Shown here piece after piece: positions 51,263 through 63,582 of a stretch of 64,000 nucleotides of DNA. The stretch is from Glaciozyma antarctica PI12. Taxonomy: Eukaryota; Basidiomycota; Microbotryomycetes; Kriegeriales; Camptobasidiaceae. The stretch is taken from the NCBI GenBank assembly GCA_002917775.1, contig KZ627148.1, forward strand, positions 1-64,000, in the 5' to 3' direction. How positions within the stretch are numbered: the stretch's first letter is position 1; each line of letters opens with the position of its first letter. The translations under genes were made by a program, and so were the position numbers. The notes under the pieces were generated by a model. It did no database searches and had not been told where the DNA came from. It saw only the letters and a program-made list of their open reading frames with translations.

Positions 51263-53335
51263 GGCGTGTGGTGTCGAAGGCTGTCGAGGGCAAGATGGGT
51301 GGTCGAGGCTGAGGCGAAGCCGAATGAGAGTGAGGAGAGAAGAGAAGAGCACAACGAAAGCGAATCGTTGCCGGAGCAGAGCGCGCAGCAGTCCCGCATT
51401 CAGGCACACTCGCCTACCAAGACGGGACAGGCAGCAGCTCATGCCAGGAGTTACTGCCGCGGTAAACAGGCGTAATGCATCCCAAGCGAGCGAATCGCCG
51501 AACGCCGTGAGAGTGATCAGCTAGGATCAGCTGCGAGCGTGCGCACGCAAACCCGAGGATGATCCCATCGGCGACCTTATTTCTCCCGCAGGGAGGATTC
51601 GACCAGCGAGAGAGGGAGCGGAAGGCGATGTCGCCCCGTTCGATCGTTAATTGCGTGCGCGAAGCGTCAGGGCGGAACGGATCTGCCTGGACCCAAGACG
51701 GACGCCACACTACGCCACCGTGGCGAGCGTGGGCGTAATCAACCTCGAGATGGACGAGCGAAAGAAGGGAGCGCCCGCGCCACGAAAACGAAGTCAGTTC
51801 GGGCTCGATCGTCCAGATCCGGAGGATCTTCCTCCCCTCTTTAATAACGTTGATGATTGAAACATTCAATTGAGCAAGGCCAATCCCGATGCAGGAATCT
51901 CGCTTCCTCGTCGCTTGCTGGCGAGGGCCCGAAGGGCGGCGTACTGCAGCCGCCGAGCAAAGAGGCGGGAAGCACGGAGCAGCCGTGAAGCTGAGCGCGC
52001 GAAGGCGACGCTGGGCGCCGAAGACGCCGCTTCGACGTCGAAGTCGATGCCCGAGTTGATCTGAGCGGGGGGGTGGCTTCTTAATGTCCTTCTCTCAGAT
52101 CCTCAGGAGGAGCCGGACGAGACTAGCGAAATGGCGATGTCGCGTTCGATGTGGATCATCAGAAGTTGTGCGTAGCTCCGCAGAAGAATACGCTGTTCGT
52201 GAATGGCGAGACGGCGACAGGGTAACCCGCAAGGAGCAGAGCGGGTAGAGCGGAGTGAAGCTGCTCCCCGAGGCCTGAGGCCCAACGACGGAAGAATCAG
52301 CTATCCCCTCTGCACAATTGCACGGCAAGCGAAGGCGCACCTCTTTAATGTAAACGCTCTAGCTCTGACATCCCTGCCACGGGGAGAGCGACACAGGCGC
52401 TGCTCCCAGAGGTGAGGTACCTCCTCCCCTCCACCTGCTCTTCCCGCTTCCCTCCACAGCTCCACTCGACGCAGTTGTTCTCCCCAGCAACCCCAGCACA
52501 CCCGATCCACCTCGAAAGCCCTCCCCGCTAGCCCTCGCGCGTGCGCTCCGACCACAGCCGCTCGCCCCCGCCCACTCTCCCTCAGCACAAGCCGTCTCCC
52601 TCCGCCCAGTCCTGCTCCAGCGGGTGCGAGTACCGCTGTACGCTTTTGCATAATAGCCAAAGTTCGGTCTCACGCGAGGTCCTAGCTAGCGTCCGGCGGG
52701 GAGGAAGTCGGGAGATGTCGAAGGCGCCGTGTCGCGGAGAAGAGGAGGAGGAGAAGCGGATTCGCTGGGGGAGCTGGAGGCGGGGTGGCTGGAGGAAGGA
52801 AGCTGTACAGAGCGCCGTATCAGCTTGGTCGCGTGCTGGTTGCTGTGCTGTCGCGGAAGGAGGAAGAGCAGAGCTCGTCGAGCTCGCTGCTTGGACCGTC
52901 GCCTCCCTTCCTCCAATCCACCACCTCGACTACTCTCCGCGCCAGCTCGAACAGCTTCTACTAAGCGCCGGAGTCTGCGTCGGTCTTCCCGAGCTCAGCT
53001 GCCTGCTCGCGAGGTAGGCGAATCGCCTCCTGGCCCGCTCTCGTCCAGCTCCATCGCTCCCTTCAGCTTCGCGCGACCTCAAGCTAGCGAACGCAGGACA
53101 CCGTGTACGAAGATACTCAGGACGAAAAGGTGCTTATTCCTGAACGTCCTGCGCGGAGAGGAGAGCTAACAGCGTGCTCCCTAGCCTGCACTCGGCTCGC
53201 CTCCGGTCCACTCTTCCCCCGACGCCCCTCCGCCTCACAACAGGAAGTCGTCGAGCGGTACTCCAGCTGCTTCTGTGCGCTTTCTGGCTCTCCTTCTTCG
53301 CCTAGCTTTGAGCCTGACCTGAACCCTTCCTGCAG
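51263..53335. other. 2.1-kb gene-sparse divergent region
   Basis: Longest stretch in the window without a supported gene. The left part carries the promoter of the GPI glycoprotein (-). The right part must carry the promoter and the missing first exon of copy B2 (+), since that frame has a stop at 53315 and needs an upstream exon ending at the acceptor TGCAG 53331-53335. The motif GATCAGCT occurs twice in close tandem near 51516-51533. No transposon or RNA gene recognised. Confidence 0.5.
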
Positions 53336-55041
53336 CAGGCCACCTTCCGCACGCGTCTCTTCAAATACAACCACTCCTTCCCCACCGCTCCCGACTTCTT
53401 TAACGCTTGCCGCGAATCCCTCATCGAGACCTACGGATTCACGATGTGGACGCAGATGAACACCAAAACGAAGATCTCCTCGACCTGTTCGCAGCGCCTC
53501 TGCAAAGGGTCGCCATGCAAGTTCCGCGTCGATGCGGTGTATGTGAGCGGGAAGTGGAAGGTGGCGGGGTGGGAAAGCTGCTGGGAGCACAACCATGCGG
53601 GATTGGAGGGGAAGTTGGGCGATGCGGAGGGTGCGGAGGAGGAGGAGGAGGGGAGCGAGAGCGAGAGTGATTCGGAGTCGGGTAAGCTGGCTGGGTCCAC
53701 TCCGGTCGCTGCTGCTCTCGCTAACAAACTCTTAATCTCGCAGAGCTCAGCTCCGCCGAAAGCAGTTCTGATTCCGACGTCGAGGGCGCACCGGAAGCCG
53801 ACCTTTCGGACGAAGCGACCGATTCAGAAGCCTCCGTCGATATCTCAACCCCACCTCCTCGCCTCAGCAGTTATTCCACGCCCACGACCTCCTCCAAAGC
53901 GATGAAGAAGCTCGTCGCACAGAGCGAGAGCCCCTTGGCGATCAGCGAGCGCGCGGAGATCGTTCGTCCATTCGCTGCTCTTCGTCTACTACGCTGAACA
54001 AATCTCGCAGCCTCTCTCCAAGCCGAGTGCGAACGCCTAATCAAGATCCAGCAAGCAGCCATGATCACCGCTTCGCGTTACAGCGCTATCTCGCGCATGC
54101 TCAACTACGAGGCCTTCTGCTCCTCGCACCGCATCCCCATGTTCCCCATCGTCGGATCGATCGTCGCGCTTTGGACGTACCACCAGGCGTCCCAGTCGGA
54201 GCGCTTTTACAACAGCGAGGTGTCTAAGCTCAACATGGCGCGTAAGACGACCGAGGGAGTCTGGAGGGGCAAGAGGGATTACGGTGAGGCGGCGATGGAG
54301 GTCGTAAGCTGCAGGGCTTTATGGGAGTTTTTGACGGAGAGGAGGGAGTGGAATAAGACGGTTTGGAAGAGGGAGAAGTCTTTCAGCAAGAAGGACAAGG
54401 GGAAGGGGAAGGCGGAGGCGAAGGAGGTTGCTCAGCGAAAGAACGAAGGTTAGTCGGCGGTATCGGAGTCTCCTCACGTTCGTCGACTGACATGCGATTC
54501 TACAGCACCTTCCCACTCTACGAACGCGAAAACCTCTCGGCCGAGCCACGCCTCCTACTCGAAGGTCAACCACAGGCTCTTCGACTCCCCAGGCCCGTCG
54601 AAGCGAGCTCGCGAGCCGAGTCCCCAAGGTCGCCTTCCCCCGCCTCAGCGCCCTCCCAAGCTATCCCGCCATTCTACCATCGCCGAATCCTTCCTGCCAC
54701 CACACCAATCGGCCACTCCCAGCTCTCGTCCGCGCGTTCTCCCTCCCTCCGCCAGGCCCGCCCCTCGTCCCAACCCTCCCTCCTCCGGCCCTCTCACCGT
54801 CCTCCAACTCGGCCATCTCCTAGCCGCTCTCAGCCCCTCCCTCAAGCGCTTCGCTCCTTTTTTCCACCGGAGCGGCCTCGCGCAACGCGAGAGCGTGATC
54901 GCCTTCCTCTTGCTCAGCGAAGCGAGGATGGCGGCGGTGCTCGAGGAGCCGGTGATGGCGGAGCTGCCGGTGTTGCAGAGGAAGCTGTCTCTCAAGGCTA
55001 TGGCGAGGCTTAGGGCGAATGGGTGGGCGGAGAGGTCGTGA
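53336..55041 (+). CDS. FAR1-like zinc-finger/core-binding-like/SAM-like protein (copy B2)
   Basis: The 5' exon is unresolved; the coding part starts after the acceptor at 53335. Exon 53336-53681 holds one finger: APDFFNACRESLIETYGFTM, then TCSQRLCKGSPCKFRVDAVY, GKWKVAGW and HNH (C-x9-C-x23-H-x-H, the FAR1 pattern). The next exon (from 53744) is acidic and Ser-rich with SSKAMKKLVAQSES, shared with B1. Then come SLQAECERLIKIQQAAMITA, MLNYEAFCSSHRIPMFPIVG, SIVALWTYHQASQSERFY and SKLNMARKTTEGVWRGK, the core-binding-like domain. After one more intron the C-terminus reads LTVLQLGHLLAALSPSLKRF, then GLAQRESVIAFLLLSEARMA, and ends ANGWAERS. It combines the finger of the A copies with the core of B1. 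No catalytic residues of a recombinase are visible. Confidence 0.7.
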
Positions 55042-55466
55042 GGAGGGTGCGAAGGAGATTGCGGGGAGGAGTCGTTGTTGTTTCGTTTTTCTCGCTTTTT
55101 CAATGTTGCTCGCGATGGGAGCGGAACGCTGCAGCTGTAACATCGCTCTTTTCTGTTCTGCGTTCTGCGTCCGCTTTCGCCACTTCGAGACCGAAGAGAA
55201 GAGCTCCAGGCGGTCGCGTCGACGCCAACGCGACGGGAGCCAAACTTCTCCCCTTGTTCTCCTCCTCCCTCTCGCTCTCCGACAGAGAGGTGGCCTCCTA
55301 CACGCCGCCGGAACCTTAAGGACTTACACACGCCAGCTCCCCCTGCCCCCCCCCCCTTCCCCCCATCTCACGGACTCCCTCCAACAGCCGCGTTCTCGAC
55401 TTTTTTGCATCACTCCTTCGTCCGATCCATCTCTCCCCCGCCAACACACGCGTCGAATCACTTCGT
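55042..55466. other. Intergenic region between copies B2 and B3
   Basis: About 425 bp with no supported gene. It contains a C-rich run at about 55346-55366. Confidence 0.4.
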
Positions 55467-57067
55467 ATGGTCGGGCACTGCAAGCTGGAGGACGGAGCGT
55501 CGGCGGCGCCGGGGATTTGGGTGCAGCAGGCGGTGCGGGGAGCTGAACCCGCGCGAGGTGGACAGCTGGAGCAGAGGGCGTACGAGTTTCCGGGGCACGC
55601 AGGGGGGAATGGGATCTTGCAGCTGTTGCAGCCTGAGGAAGAGGTGAGCAGGATTTCAGTCCAGAGCTGGAGCGGAGAGTGAGGTGAGCTGACGAAGACG
55701 GGGAGCAGGCGAAGATGAAGCTCTCGATTGCGGGCGCTGTCAAGCAGGAAGAACAGGAGCTGTCTGCAGGCTTTACCTCTTATCATTCAAGGCGAGAAGG
55801 CTCTTCAACTGGAGACGGCGGCAGGGGAGCTTCTCTCGTGCGTCCACACCTCGTCTCGCTCTTCCAGAGCCAACTCGGCGCATTCAAAGTCCTACCTATG
55901 CCTCCCTAAACCCAACGACACCTTCCGCACCCCGCTCGACTTCTTCTGCGCCTGCCGTCTCGGCCTCCTGTCGACGTTGGGACTTCCGACCTCGAAGAAT
56001 GCCGAGACGCCCAATCGCCCCCGAGCTACGTGCTCCTCGCAGCGCACTCCCACCAGACCTTCTTGCTCGTTCAGGATAGTCGCGAGCTCTTCTTCAGGCG
56101 AACTACAAGCCCCGTCCCAGTGGCTCCTCGACACTATGCGTTCCGGCCTCAACCCTTCGACCTCAGGCGTCCTCCGCAGGCGACTCGCTCAATTCGCCTC
56201 GTACTGCGCCTCCGTTGAACTCCCTCCCCGTCTTCCCTATCACCGACTCCATCGTCGCGCTTTACCTCTACACCGTCACCGCGACAAAGGATCGAAACTA
56301 CGACAGCGACATCTCGTCGCTTAATGAGCTTAGAAAAGCGTGTGAGGAGCTGTGGGAGGGCGAGGACGCGTTAGGGGAGCTTAGGGATAACGAGGCGATC
56401 AGGGAGTTTACGGTGGAGGCGCGAGTGAGGGCGGGGAAGATGGCGAGAGGGACTCGGGAGCAAGCGAAAGGTGAGTTTGTGATGGGTCGGGCTGAGAAGC
56501 GGAACCAACATTGATTTCGCCAGGCACGGCGCGGGGTATTGAGGATGCACCAAAGAAGCACAAGCACAAGCAGCGCGACCACATTCCCTCGCCAAAGAAG
56601 AAGCGCAAGCTCGACTCTTTCGCCCTCGCCGACCCTCTCCAAACCTGCCTTCTCCTTTCCACTTTCGACTCCGCAAGCCAGCCCCCCACCTCCACCCACT
56701 TCTCGCCCACTCTTTCCAGCCCTCCCCACTCCCCTCCCTTACCTCGCTACGCAGCTCCGCGCCCTCTCAACCCCCTCTGCAACTCCCGAGCCCTCTTAAA
56801 CACCTTCTCCTCCCTCCACCCTCTCCCTCTCCCTCTCCGACCTCTCCTCAGTCCTCGCCTCTCTTAGCCCCTCCCTCGTCTCTCTCGCGCCGATCTTGCA
56901 CCGGAACGCTCTGAACGATCACACGAGGCTTGCGGGGCTGTCCTCCTTCCTGAGGAGGAGCTGAGAGGGATCTTTGAGGAGCTCGAGTTGCCGAGTTTGT
57001 TGCGGAGGATACTGGCCAAGAAGATGGTGGAGATGCGGGGGAAGCTTGAGCAGGATGAAGAGATGTA
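55467..57067 (+). pseudogene. Degenerate or poorly resolved family member (copy B3)
   Basis: Homology to B1/B2 is clear in pieces: TFRTPLDFFCACRLGLLSTL with a CSSQRTPTRPSCSFRI Cys pair (no following H-x-H), RRRLAQFASYC, then LNSLPVFPITDSIVALYLYT, DISSLNELRKACEELWEGED, KKHKHKQRDHIPSPKKKRKL and a C-terminal LASLSPSLVSLAPILHRNAL. These pieces lie in more than one frame and I found no splice pattern joining all of them, so the copy looks broken. An exon at 55467 (MVGHCKLEDGASAAPGIWVQ) spliced to AKMKLSIAGAVKQEEQEL could be its 5' end or part of a separate small gene. The zinc finger lacks its His pair. Confidence 0.5.
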
Positions 57068-57156
57068 GAGCTGTCGGTTGCGAAGCGAGTTCGTCTAAAG
57101 AGACGCGCGCGGATTCGGGTGGGAAAGTGTTGCGAGTGCGTCGTTCATTGCGAGCT

Positions 57157-60100
57157 CTAGAATAAGGATCGACAGAGAGGACAGCTCGAACCGTGACTTG
57201 TCGAGAACCACTGCGAACCGAAGAGACGTCAGCGCGACACGCGGAGAGAGTATCGAAATAGCGCACCTTGTAGAGGCAGCCGGCGTGGAAGCGGTTGTGG
57301 CAAGTCCTGCAGCCCTTTGTGGGGAGCGAGCGATCGATGATCTGCGGGAGGGAGGGGGTTAGGCGGCGGAAGATGCACACGAGGGAGGAGACAAACGTTG
57401 ATGATAGAGTAGCAGATGGCGCAAGCTTCGACTCCTTCAAAATGCAGAGAGACGTTCCGCTTGAAGAGGCCGAGAGCGTCGGCGATCAAGCCGTTCTGCG
57501 AGTGAGAGCGAGATGAGCCACAATCACGAAGACGGAGACGACGACAACGCACCTGCGCCGAGACGACCTGCTGGACTGCCAGCAACCACGCACGCCACTG
57601 CGCATCCGTCACGCCGACCTTCCTCACATCCTTGACCTCGACTCCGACCAGCGGGAACTCTGGCGGGAGCCTAATCCCAATCTCCATGTTCTGCTCGTCG
57701 ACGACAAAGATCGCCTTGACCTCGTTCGCACCAGCAGCGACCTTGACGGTAAAGTCCTCGTTGTCGCGCAGCGCCTTCCCGGCGGGGTCGTCGGGATCGC
57801 GGAGATGAGCGAGCTCGTGCGCGATGAGGACGGGCGAGAAGTGTCGAGAGGTGAAAGTCGAGACGGCCATCGAGAGCTGACGGTTTCGGCAGGCTTCCCA
57901 CCAGGAACGAACGAGGGAGGGGAGGGCTTGAAGGGATCGATAGTAGACGAAGGTGGCGAAGACGGGGAGGGAGACTGCGCTAATCTCGTCGATAACTTAG
58001 GGCAGCGAGTCAGCAGCTGTTCCTGAAGAAGGGAGGAGACGCTCACGCTCGATGTAGAACTTGTCGACTGCCCAAGGAGTGACGTCGAAGGCCTTGCTCC
58101 GGTCGCCAAGTCCGAGGAGAGCGAAGATGGAGGGGAGGAACGACGTGGCGACGAGATCCAATCTCCGAAGCTGATCAATGTACGCCGCCTTGATTCGAGG
58201 AGACTGTGTGCAGAGGTTCAGCAAGAGTGTGGCTAGAAAGGCGAGTAGACGCACAGCGTTGTCGAAGAAGCGGAAGAGGGTGAGCCAGGCGAGGAGGTAG
58301 GTTGAAGCCTGGAGATCGAGCGTCAGGATATAGTGCCTGGAGAAGGAAGCACAGAACGCACCTTGGAGTACTCTTCGGGCGTGTCCAAAACGTCGGCCGG
58401 GAGTTTTGCGGAGAGTAAAGCGATGAGCTCGTGCGGTAGCTCGATGACGCCGACCGACTCAGTGTCCAGCTCGGCCTCGACGACGAGATCCTTGACGTGC
58501 TTCTCCGCGATCCGAGAGACGAGATCGTATGAGGACTGCTGGACGGCGAGGGAAGGGTCTTGAAGCAAGCGGAGCAGCTGCGCGAAACTGAGTTAGCGAC
58601 CTTCAAGAAGGTAGCCGCGACGGAGACTTGCCTGGTCGAACGAGTCACCCATGATGAGCAGCTTCGCAGGGATATCGCGCACGAGGCGTGCCATGATCTC
58701 GAGGATGGTGAATCGAGGGCGGTTGCGCTCGCGAGAATCTGCGTGGGGTTAGCGACGTACAAGAGCGGGAGCAGAGGGAACGGCTCACCTGGTCGGGTCA
58801 CAAACAAGTCACGAACGAGCTCCAGAGACTTGTCGATGCGACCCTTTGCGGTGAGCCGGAGCTCGGGGTTCGATGTTGCAAGGTCCTTGATCTCCTCGAG
58901 CAGCCGGCAGGACTGGTACATCGCAGGGAGGGAGGCTTGCTCGTCCCAGCTTGCGGTCTGTACAAATCGAGGTGATGTCAGCAGTAGAAACGATGCTGAG
59001 GTGGGGAGCACGCACCTCGAGGTTCGACTCGATGATATCGAAGATGAGATCCCAATGCGATCCGCTCAGCTCCTGTACGATCGGCGCCAGGTGGAGGAAG
59101 AGCTCAGCGACGAGCGAATGAATCTCCTCGTCGAGATCGTCGTCGCTGCCGATCCACGCCTGCATCCGCTGGATGAGGAACATCGACCGCTGCTGAGGAA
59201 GGAAGATGATGGGCGCGTCAAGCGGCGGTGCGGTCGCCAAGAGGCAGTGCGGTAGCGAATGGTGGAGGCCCTTGCCGCTTGCGGCCGAAGAGGGGACTCC
59301 TGCGAGGGTACTGGCGAGCTCGTTCTGGTATCGCTCGAAACGAGGGCTTTCGACGAGGACGCTCTTGATGGCGAGCACGACCGCGCGTGCGACATCGGAG
59401 CCTGTGACCAGGGAAGGACGTCACCACACGAAAGACGGGAAGCTAGAAGAAGCGACGCACCTTCCGAGAGTGCCTGCGCGTAAGCAAGCCACCGCTCGGC
59501 GTCCGCCATACTTGCCTCCGTGTACCGCAGAGTCGCCTGCAGGACCGTCGAGAACGCTCGAAGGGCGTAAACGTCCTTTTCTTCCTTCCCGCACCGAGCG
59601 AGCGACTCGAGGACCTGGAGGATATCGTTCGTCGCCGTCAGAGGCGTCTTTGACCGTAGTTGAGTGACCGCCGCTCCGTGCCAGGCGTCAGGCAGCTGGT
59701 TCGCGATTGACGAAAGCGTGTACGACGCCAGTCCATCTGCTGCCGCAACGATACGCTCGAGTACGTCCAGCCGGACCTCCTTTCCGAACATCCCGCTCGT
59801 CGATCCGGAAACGGCGAGCTCGTCCCTGGCGACATCGGCGACGAGGAGCAAGTGAGGGAGAACCCAAACGTTGTTGCGGATCCAGGATCGCTCGCGAGAC
59901 GACACCTCGAGGACAGCGAGGACGGTGCGGGCGAACGACCCGAGGCTGGCAGCGTCGGCGAGGATTTGTCGTTGAGGTGCGTCGTCCGAGTCGTCTGCGG
60001 ATTGGGATACGAGAGGGGCAAGGATGAAGATCGCTGGTGAGGCGCGGGCGAGTTGGAGTGCGTCGGAGAAGCGTTCGAAAGTGGTCGCGGTAGGAAGAAG

Positions 60101-63100
60101 AGACGTGAGGGAGACGTCGGTGGAGACGGGGAGAGTGGAGATAAGGGCCGCTGCGGCGTCGACGATTTCGATAGAGCTGCAAACCGGTGGTTAGCTAGAT
60201 ACCGCAGAAAGTGAGCCTGAAACTCACGATGCGTTAATCTCGGGATCGACGAGGTATTCCGTCAAGCGACCCATCGACTCCTCCACCAGCGATCGACCTC
60301 CAACTGCAACGAGTGCCGTCCATGCCTTCTTTGCTGCCTGGATCGTCTCGACAATGATCGCATTCTCCGGCAATCGGCTGTGAGGCAGGAGGTGAGCCAC
60401 CTCAAAGACGGCAACGGCGCCGATCCCAGTGTCGACGAGTTTCTGCGCGTTCGAGGGCGTGCGAGTGTACTCGGAGATGATGGTGACGGGAGGGGAGAGG
60501 AGGGCGAGATTGGGAGGCGTAGGAGAGAGGGATTGACGGGTGAGAGATTCGAGACGGCTCGTGACGAGGGCGAGGATTTCGGCTGGAGTCGAGGGGGAGA
60601 TGAAGGGTTCTGCGTCGACCCAAAGGTCAGCGATTTAGCAGGAAAGGAAGCGAGAACGAACTCACCAGGTCGAACGAGGAGACGACTGACGATCTCGAGC
60701 TGCGCAACGTGCACGCCAGCCGATTCGTCGCCCAAAACTCCCTGCGCGTATTCCAGCACAAGCGCGTCGAGCTCCGCACTTTGGATCCCCTCCGGTAGCG
60801 TCCCCTTTTCGATCGCCTGGATGAGCTGCAGAAGCGTCGAGGGTGGCGGAGGCGACACAAAGAGCGCCTTCCAGGTCGCCTGGCGGGCGTCGTTCGACGT
60901 TGCGGAGAGTTGATGAGTGAGGAAGTCGAGGATAGCAGGAGAAGTAGTCGAGCCGAGGAGGGAGGGGATTCGGTTCGTTGCGAGAGTGTCGAGAGCCTGC
61001 AGAGACAGGTTAGCTCGGTCCTTGACTGAAACGCTGCCGTGGCGCACTTGTGAGACCTGCTCGTCGTCTCCAACGACGCTGCGAAGCGACTCGACAAACA
61101 CCAACAACGCCGTGATCTCCTCTCCGTCCGCGCTCTCCTGAACGGCCTTGACGGCTACCTTGACGACTTCGCTTGAGAGCTGCTTCGCCTCGGCCTTCAT
61201 CAAATCCGACACAGGGACCTGGAACGCGGCGAGTGCGGCGGAGAGCGAAGGGAGCGAGGCAATCGACACGGCCAAAGACGTTGCCCGAACGACCTCCCAT
61301 GGTTGACGGAAGAGAGCTGTGCCAGTAAATCGTTAGCTCTCCTCGCCGCGCAACAGCAAGAGCGACTCACCTTCGTCCCGGCTTGCAAGCTTCGCGAACG
61401 TATTGGCCAGCTGTTCTGCCACCCTCTCCGTTCTTAGCGCCTTGAGAACCTTTGCTCCATCACCCTCTTCCCCGAGGTACGTCCTCCACATCCTCCCGAC
61501 CCACTCCCTCACCAGTCCCGCACCATCCTCCGCTCGCACCGCCTCAAAGACCACGCACTCCAACAGCGCCTTTGCCCATTCCTCCGTCGCCGTCACTCCC
61601 GCTCCCACACCAACGGCGAGAGCTCGACCGCCCCAAGCGGCCCAAAAGGATTCAAAGAGGAGGGAGAGGGATTCGGGGGTCGAAGGGAGGACCGAGGAGG
61701 GGAGGGTCGAGAGGAGGAGAAGAATGGTCGGGTAGGAGGTCGGGTGGGAGGTGCAGGAGAGGGTTAGATGGGTGAGGAGAAGAGATAGCGTTGGCGAGGG
61801 GGCGAAAGCGCACGAGGTGGAAGTGGGGAGGGGGGCGGGGGCCGATTCCGAATCGCTTTCGGAGGACGAGTCGTCCTGCGTCATGGCCGGGAGAGGTTCG
61901 TCGGCGAGGATCCATGCTTCGGGGTAGCCTGCGCGCAAAGGGGTCAGCTTCCGTCACTTCTCGTTAGCCAGACGAACTCACGCCTCAGGAAAGCAATCAC
62001 GCCAGCCCATCCCTCGTCCTCGCCCCAACAGCTCCTCATAACCCAGCCAGCAACAATCTTGACTCCTTCCTCGTCCAGCAGCTCCTCACTCCTCTCCACC
62101 ACGGCCCCAAGCAGCTCGTACATCGCTCGCCGCAAGCTGGCCGGTTCCTCGGGGCGTACAAGACACCAGAGCTCGGAAGTAGCGAGGAAAGAAAGGGCGT
62201 CTTCGAGGAGAGGGAGAGGGGTAGGGAGAGTGGAGAGAAGGTAGGATAGGGTGAGGAGAGCTTGTGTCTTGAGGAGAGTTGGGTCGTCCGAGTCGGTCGA
62301 ACGAGTCCTCGAACGTGAGTACCAACGCCGCTGCAAACTCGACAATCTGCCCAGCGTGCTCGACGAGTCCTACGCCCTCTGTTCCCTCCGCTGCACCTGG
62401 AAGAACGACCACACTCTCCCACCCTCGCCGCGCTACGTTCCGCACTGCCCGGTCGCCATCGAACGCGCTGCTGCACCATGCTCCGACGTAAGGCGTTTGG
62501 TCTAGCCATAGCGCGGCGAGGATAGCTTCGCGGGTGAGGGATAGGAGGGGCGATGGGCGGTGAGGAGGGGAGGTGAGAAGGGTATGGAGAGTGAGCGTTT
62601 GAAGGCGGAGACGGCGAGATGGGTGCAAGGAGAGTCGGGGGAAGTGGTGCGCCTGTTCTCTCGTGAGTTAGCAGAGGCCCCTCTCGTAGCTCGAAAACGA
62701 CAGAGGAGACTCACCCAGACGGCCATGCTGTTGACGACCTCGTCCCTCCTCCCCTCGAGCTTCCACTCGTCCCCCTCCTCCACTGGACTCTGCTCCTCCT
62801 TGATGACCTCCCTGATCCACGCCTCGAGCCCCTCCACCCCTTTGGCGATAGTCGCCTCGTCCCTCTTGCCGAGACGACGCAAAATGACCACCAACTCAGC
62901 ATCGACGTCTGCTCCTCCGTTCAAGTAGAGGTCGACAGGATCGGGCGCTCCCTTGGGCGCTGCTGGAGGTGGAATGTACGACTTGATCTTGGGCTCGAAG
63001 CGCGACTTTTTGACCTTCTTCTGGCCTCGTTGAGCGGGAGGAGCTGCCGAGGTCGATGCTCCGTCCCCGTCGTCTGCCTCGGCCGTGAGTGCCTTTTTGG

Positions 63101-63149
63101 CGTGCTTCTTCCGGGTCGCAGACGACGCCGAGGATTTGCTCTTTGCCAT
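57157..63149 (-). CDS. LTN1: E3 ubiquitin ligase Listerin
   Basis: Ribosome-quality-control ligase that ubiquitinates nascent chains stalled on 60S subunits. The ATG at 63149 opens MAKSKSSASSATRKKHAKKA. The conserved N-terminal region follows: SRFEPKIKSYIPPPA, then DAELVVILRRLGKRDEATIA and KGVEGLEAWIREVIKEE. Across many exons of helical HEAT-like repeats the C-terminal part contains a conserved region (VGVTDAQWRAWLLAVQQVVS; LADALGLFKRNVSLHFEGVE). The RING-CH-type finger is ACAICYSIIN, then KGCRTCHNRFHAGCLYKWF and SSCPLCRSLF at the very end, as in all Listerins. About 1.7 thousand residues, normal for the family. Introns of about 50-60 bp recur every few hundred bases. No break was noticed, though not every junction was checked. 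Confidence 0.93.
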
Positions 63150-63582
63150 CGTCGAGGTGGGCGGTGGAGGCGGTGTGGTGCTGTGTGGTGTGAGGTCAAG
63201 AGAGCGGAAGTCGGTGGACTCAGGTCGCTTCTCTCCCTTCGACCACTCCGACGAACTGGACAGCTCAACGACAGGACTCGCAGCGCGTAAAGCTACAGAG
63301 CTTCAGTATAGCTCTAGAGTGAGTACGAGCGGCTGGCGAGTTGAGCAGAGCTGACCTGTTCCTCCCCAGCTCCTCCCGATCCCCACTCGAAGTGTCCCCA
63401 TCTCCAACTCGACCGCTCTTCCCTCTTTGCCCTCCTTCAGCGCGTGCTCGCAGAACAATCTAAGTGACTCTGGTGAGTGCATCACTTGTCGGGAGAAGCG
63501 GGGGAGTGGGAGGCGACCCTCCTGCGTAAGGGAGGCTGGGCTGGGACTGAAGCTGACTCTCTGCGTACACAGCTCTACCGCG
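63150..63582. promoter_or_regulatory. Divergent intergenic region (LTN1 / F-box gene)
   Basis: 433 bp between the two divergent starts. A TCTCTGCGTACACAG just before the F-box ATG resembles a 3' splice site, so the F-box gene may have a leader intron. Nothing else recognised. Confidence 0.4.

Noticed and set aside
55467-55760. Treating MVGHCKLEDG... as a confident separate gene
   Set aside because: Two exons join well, but no family is recognised and the 3' continuation runs into the broken B3 copy, so it is only mentioned under B3.
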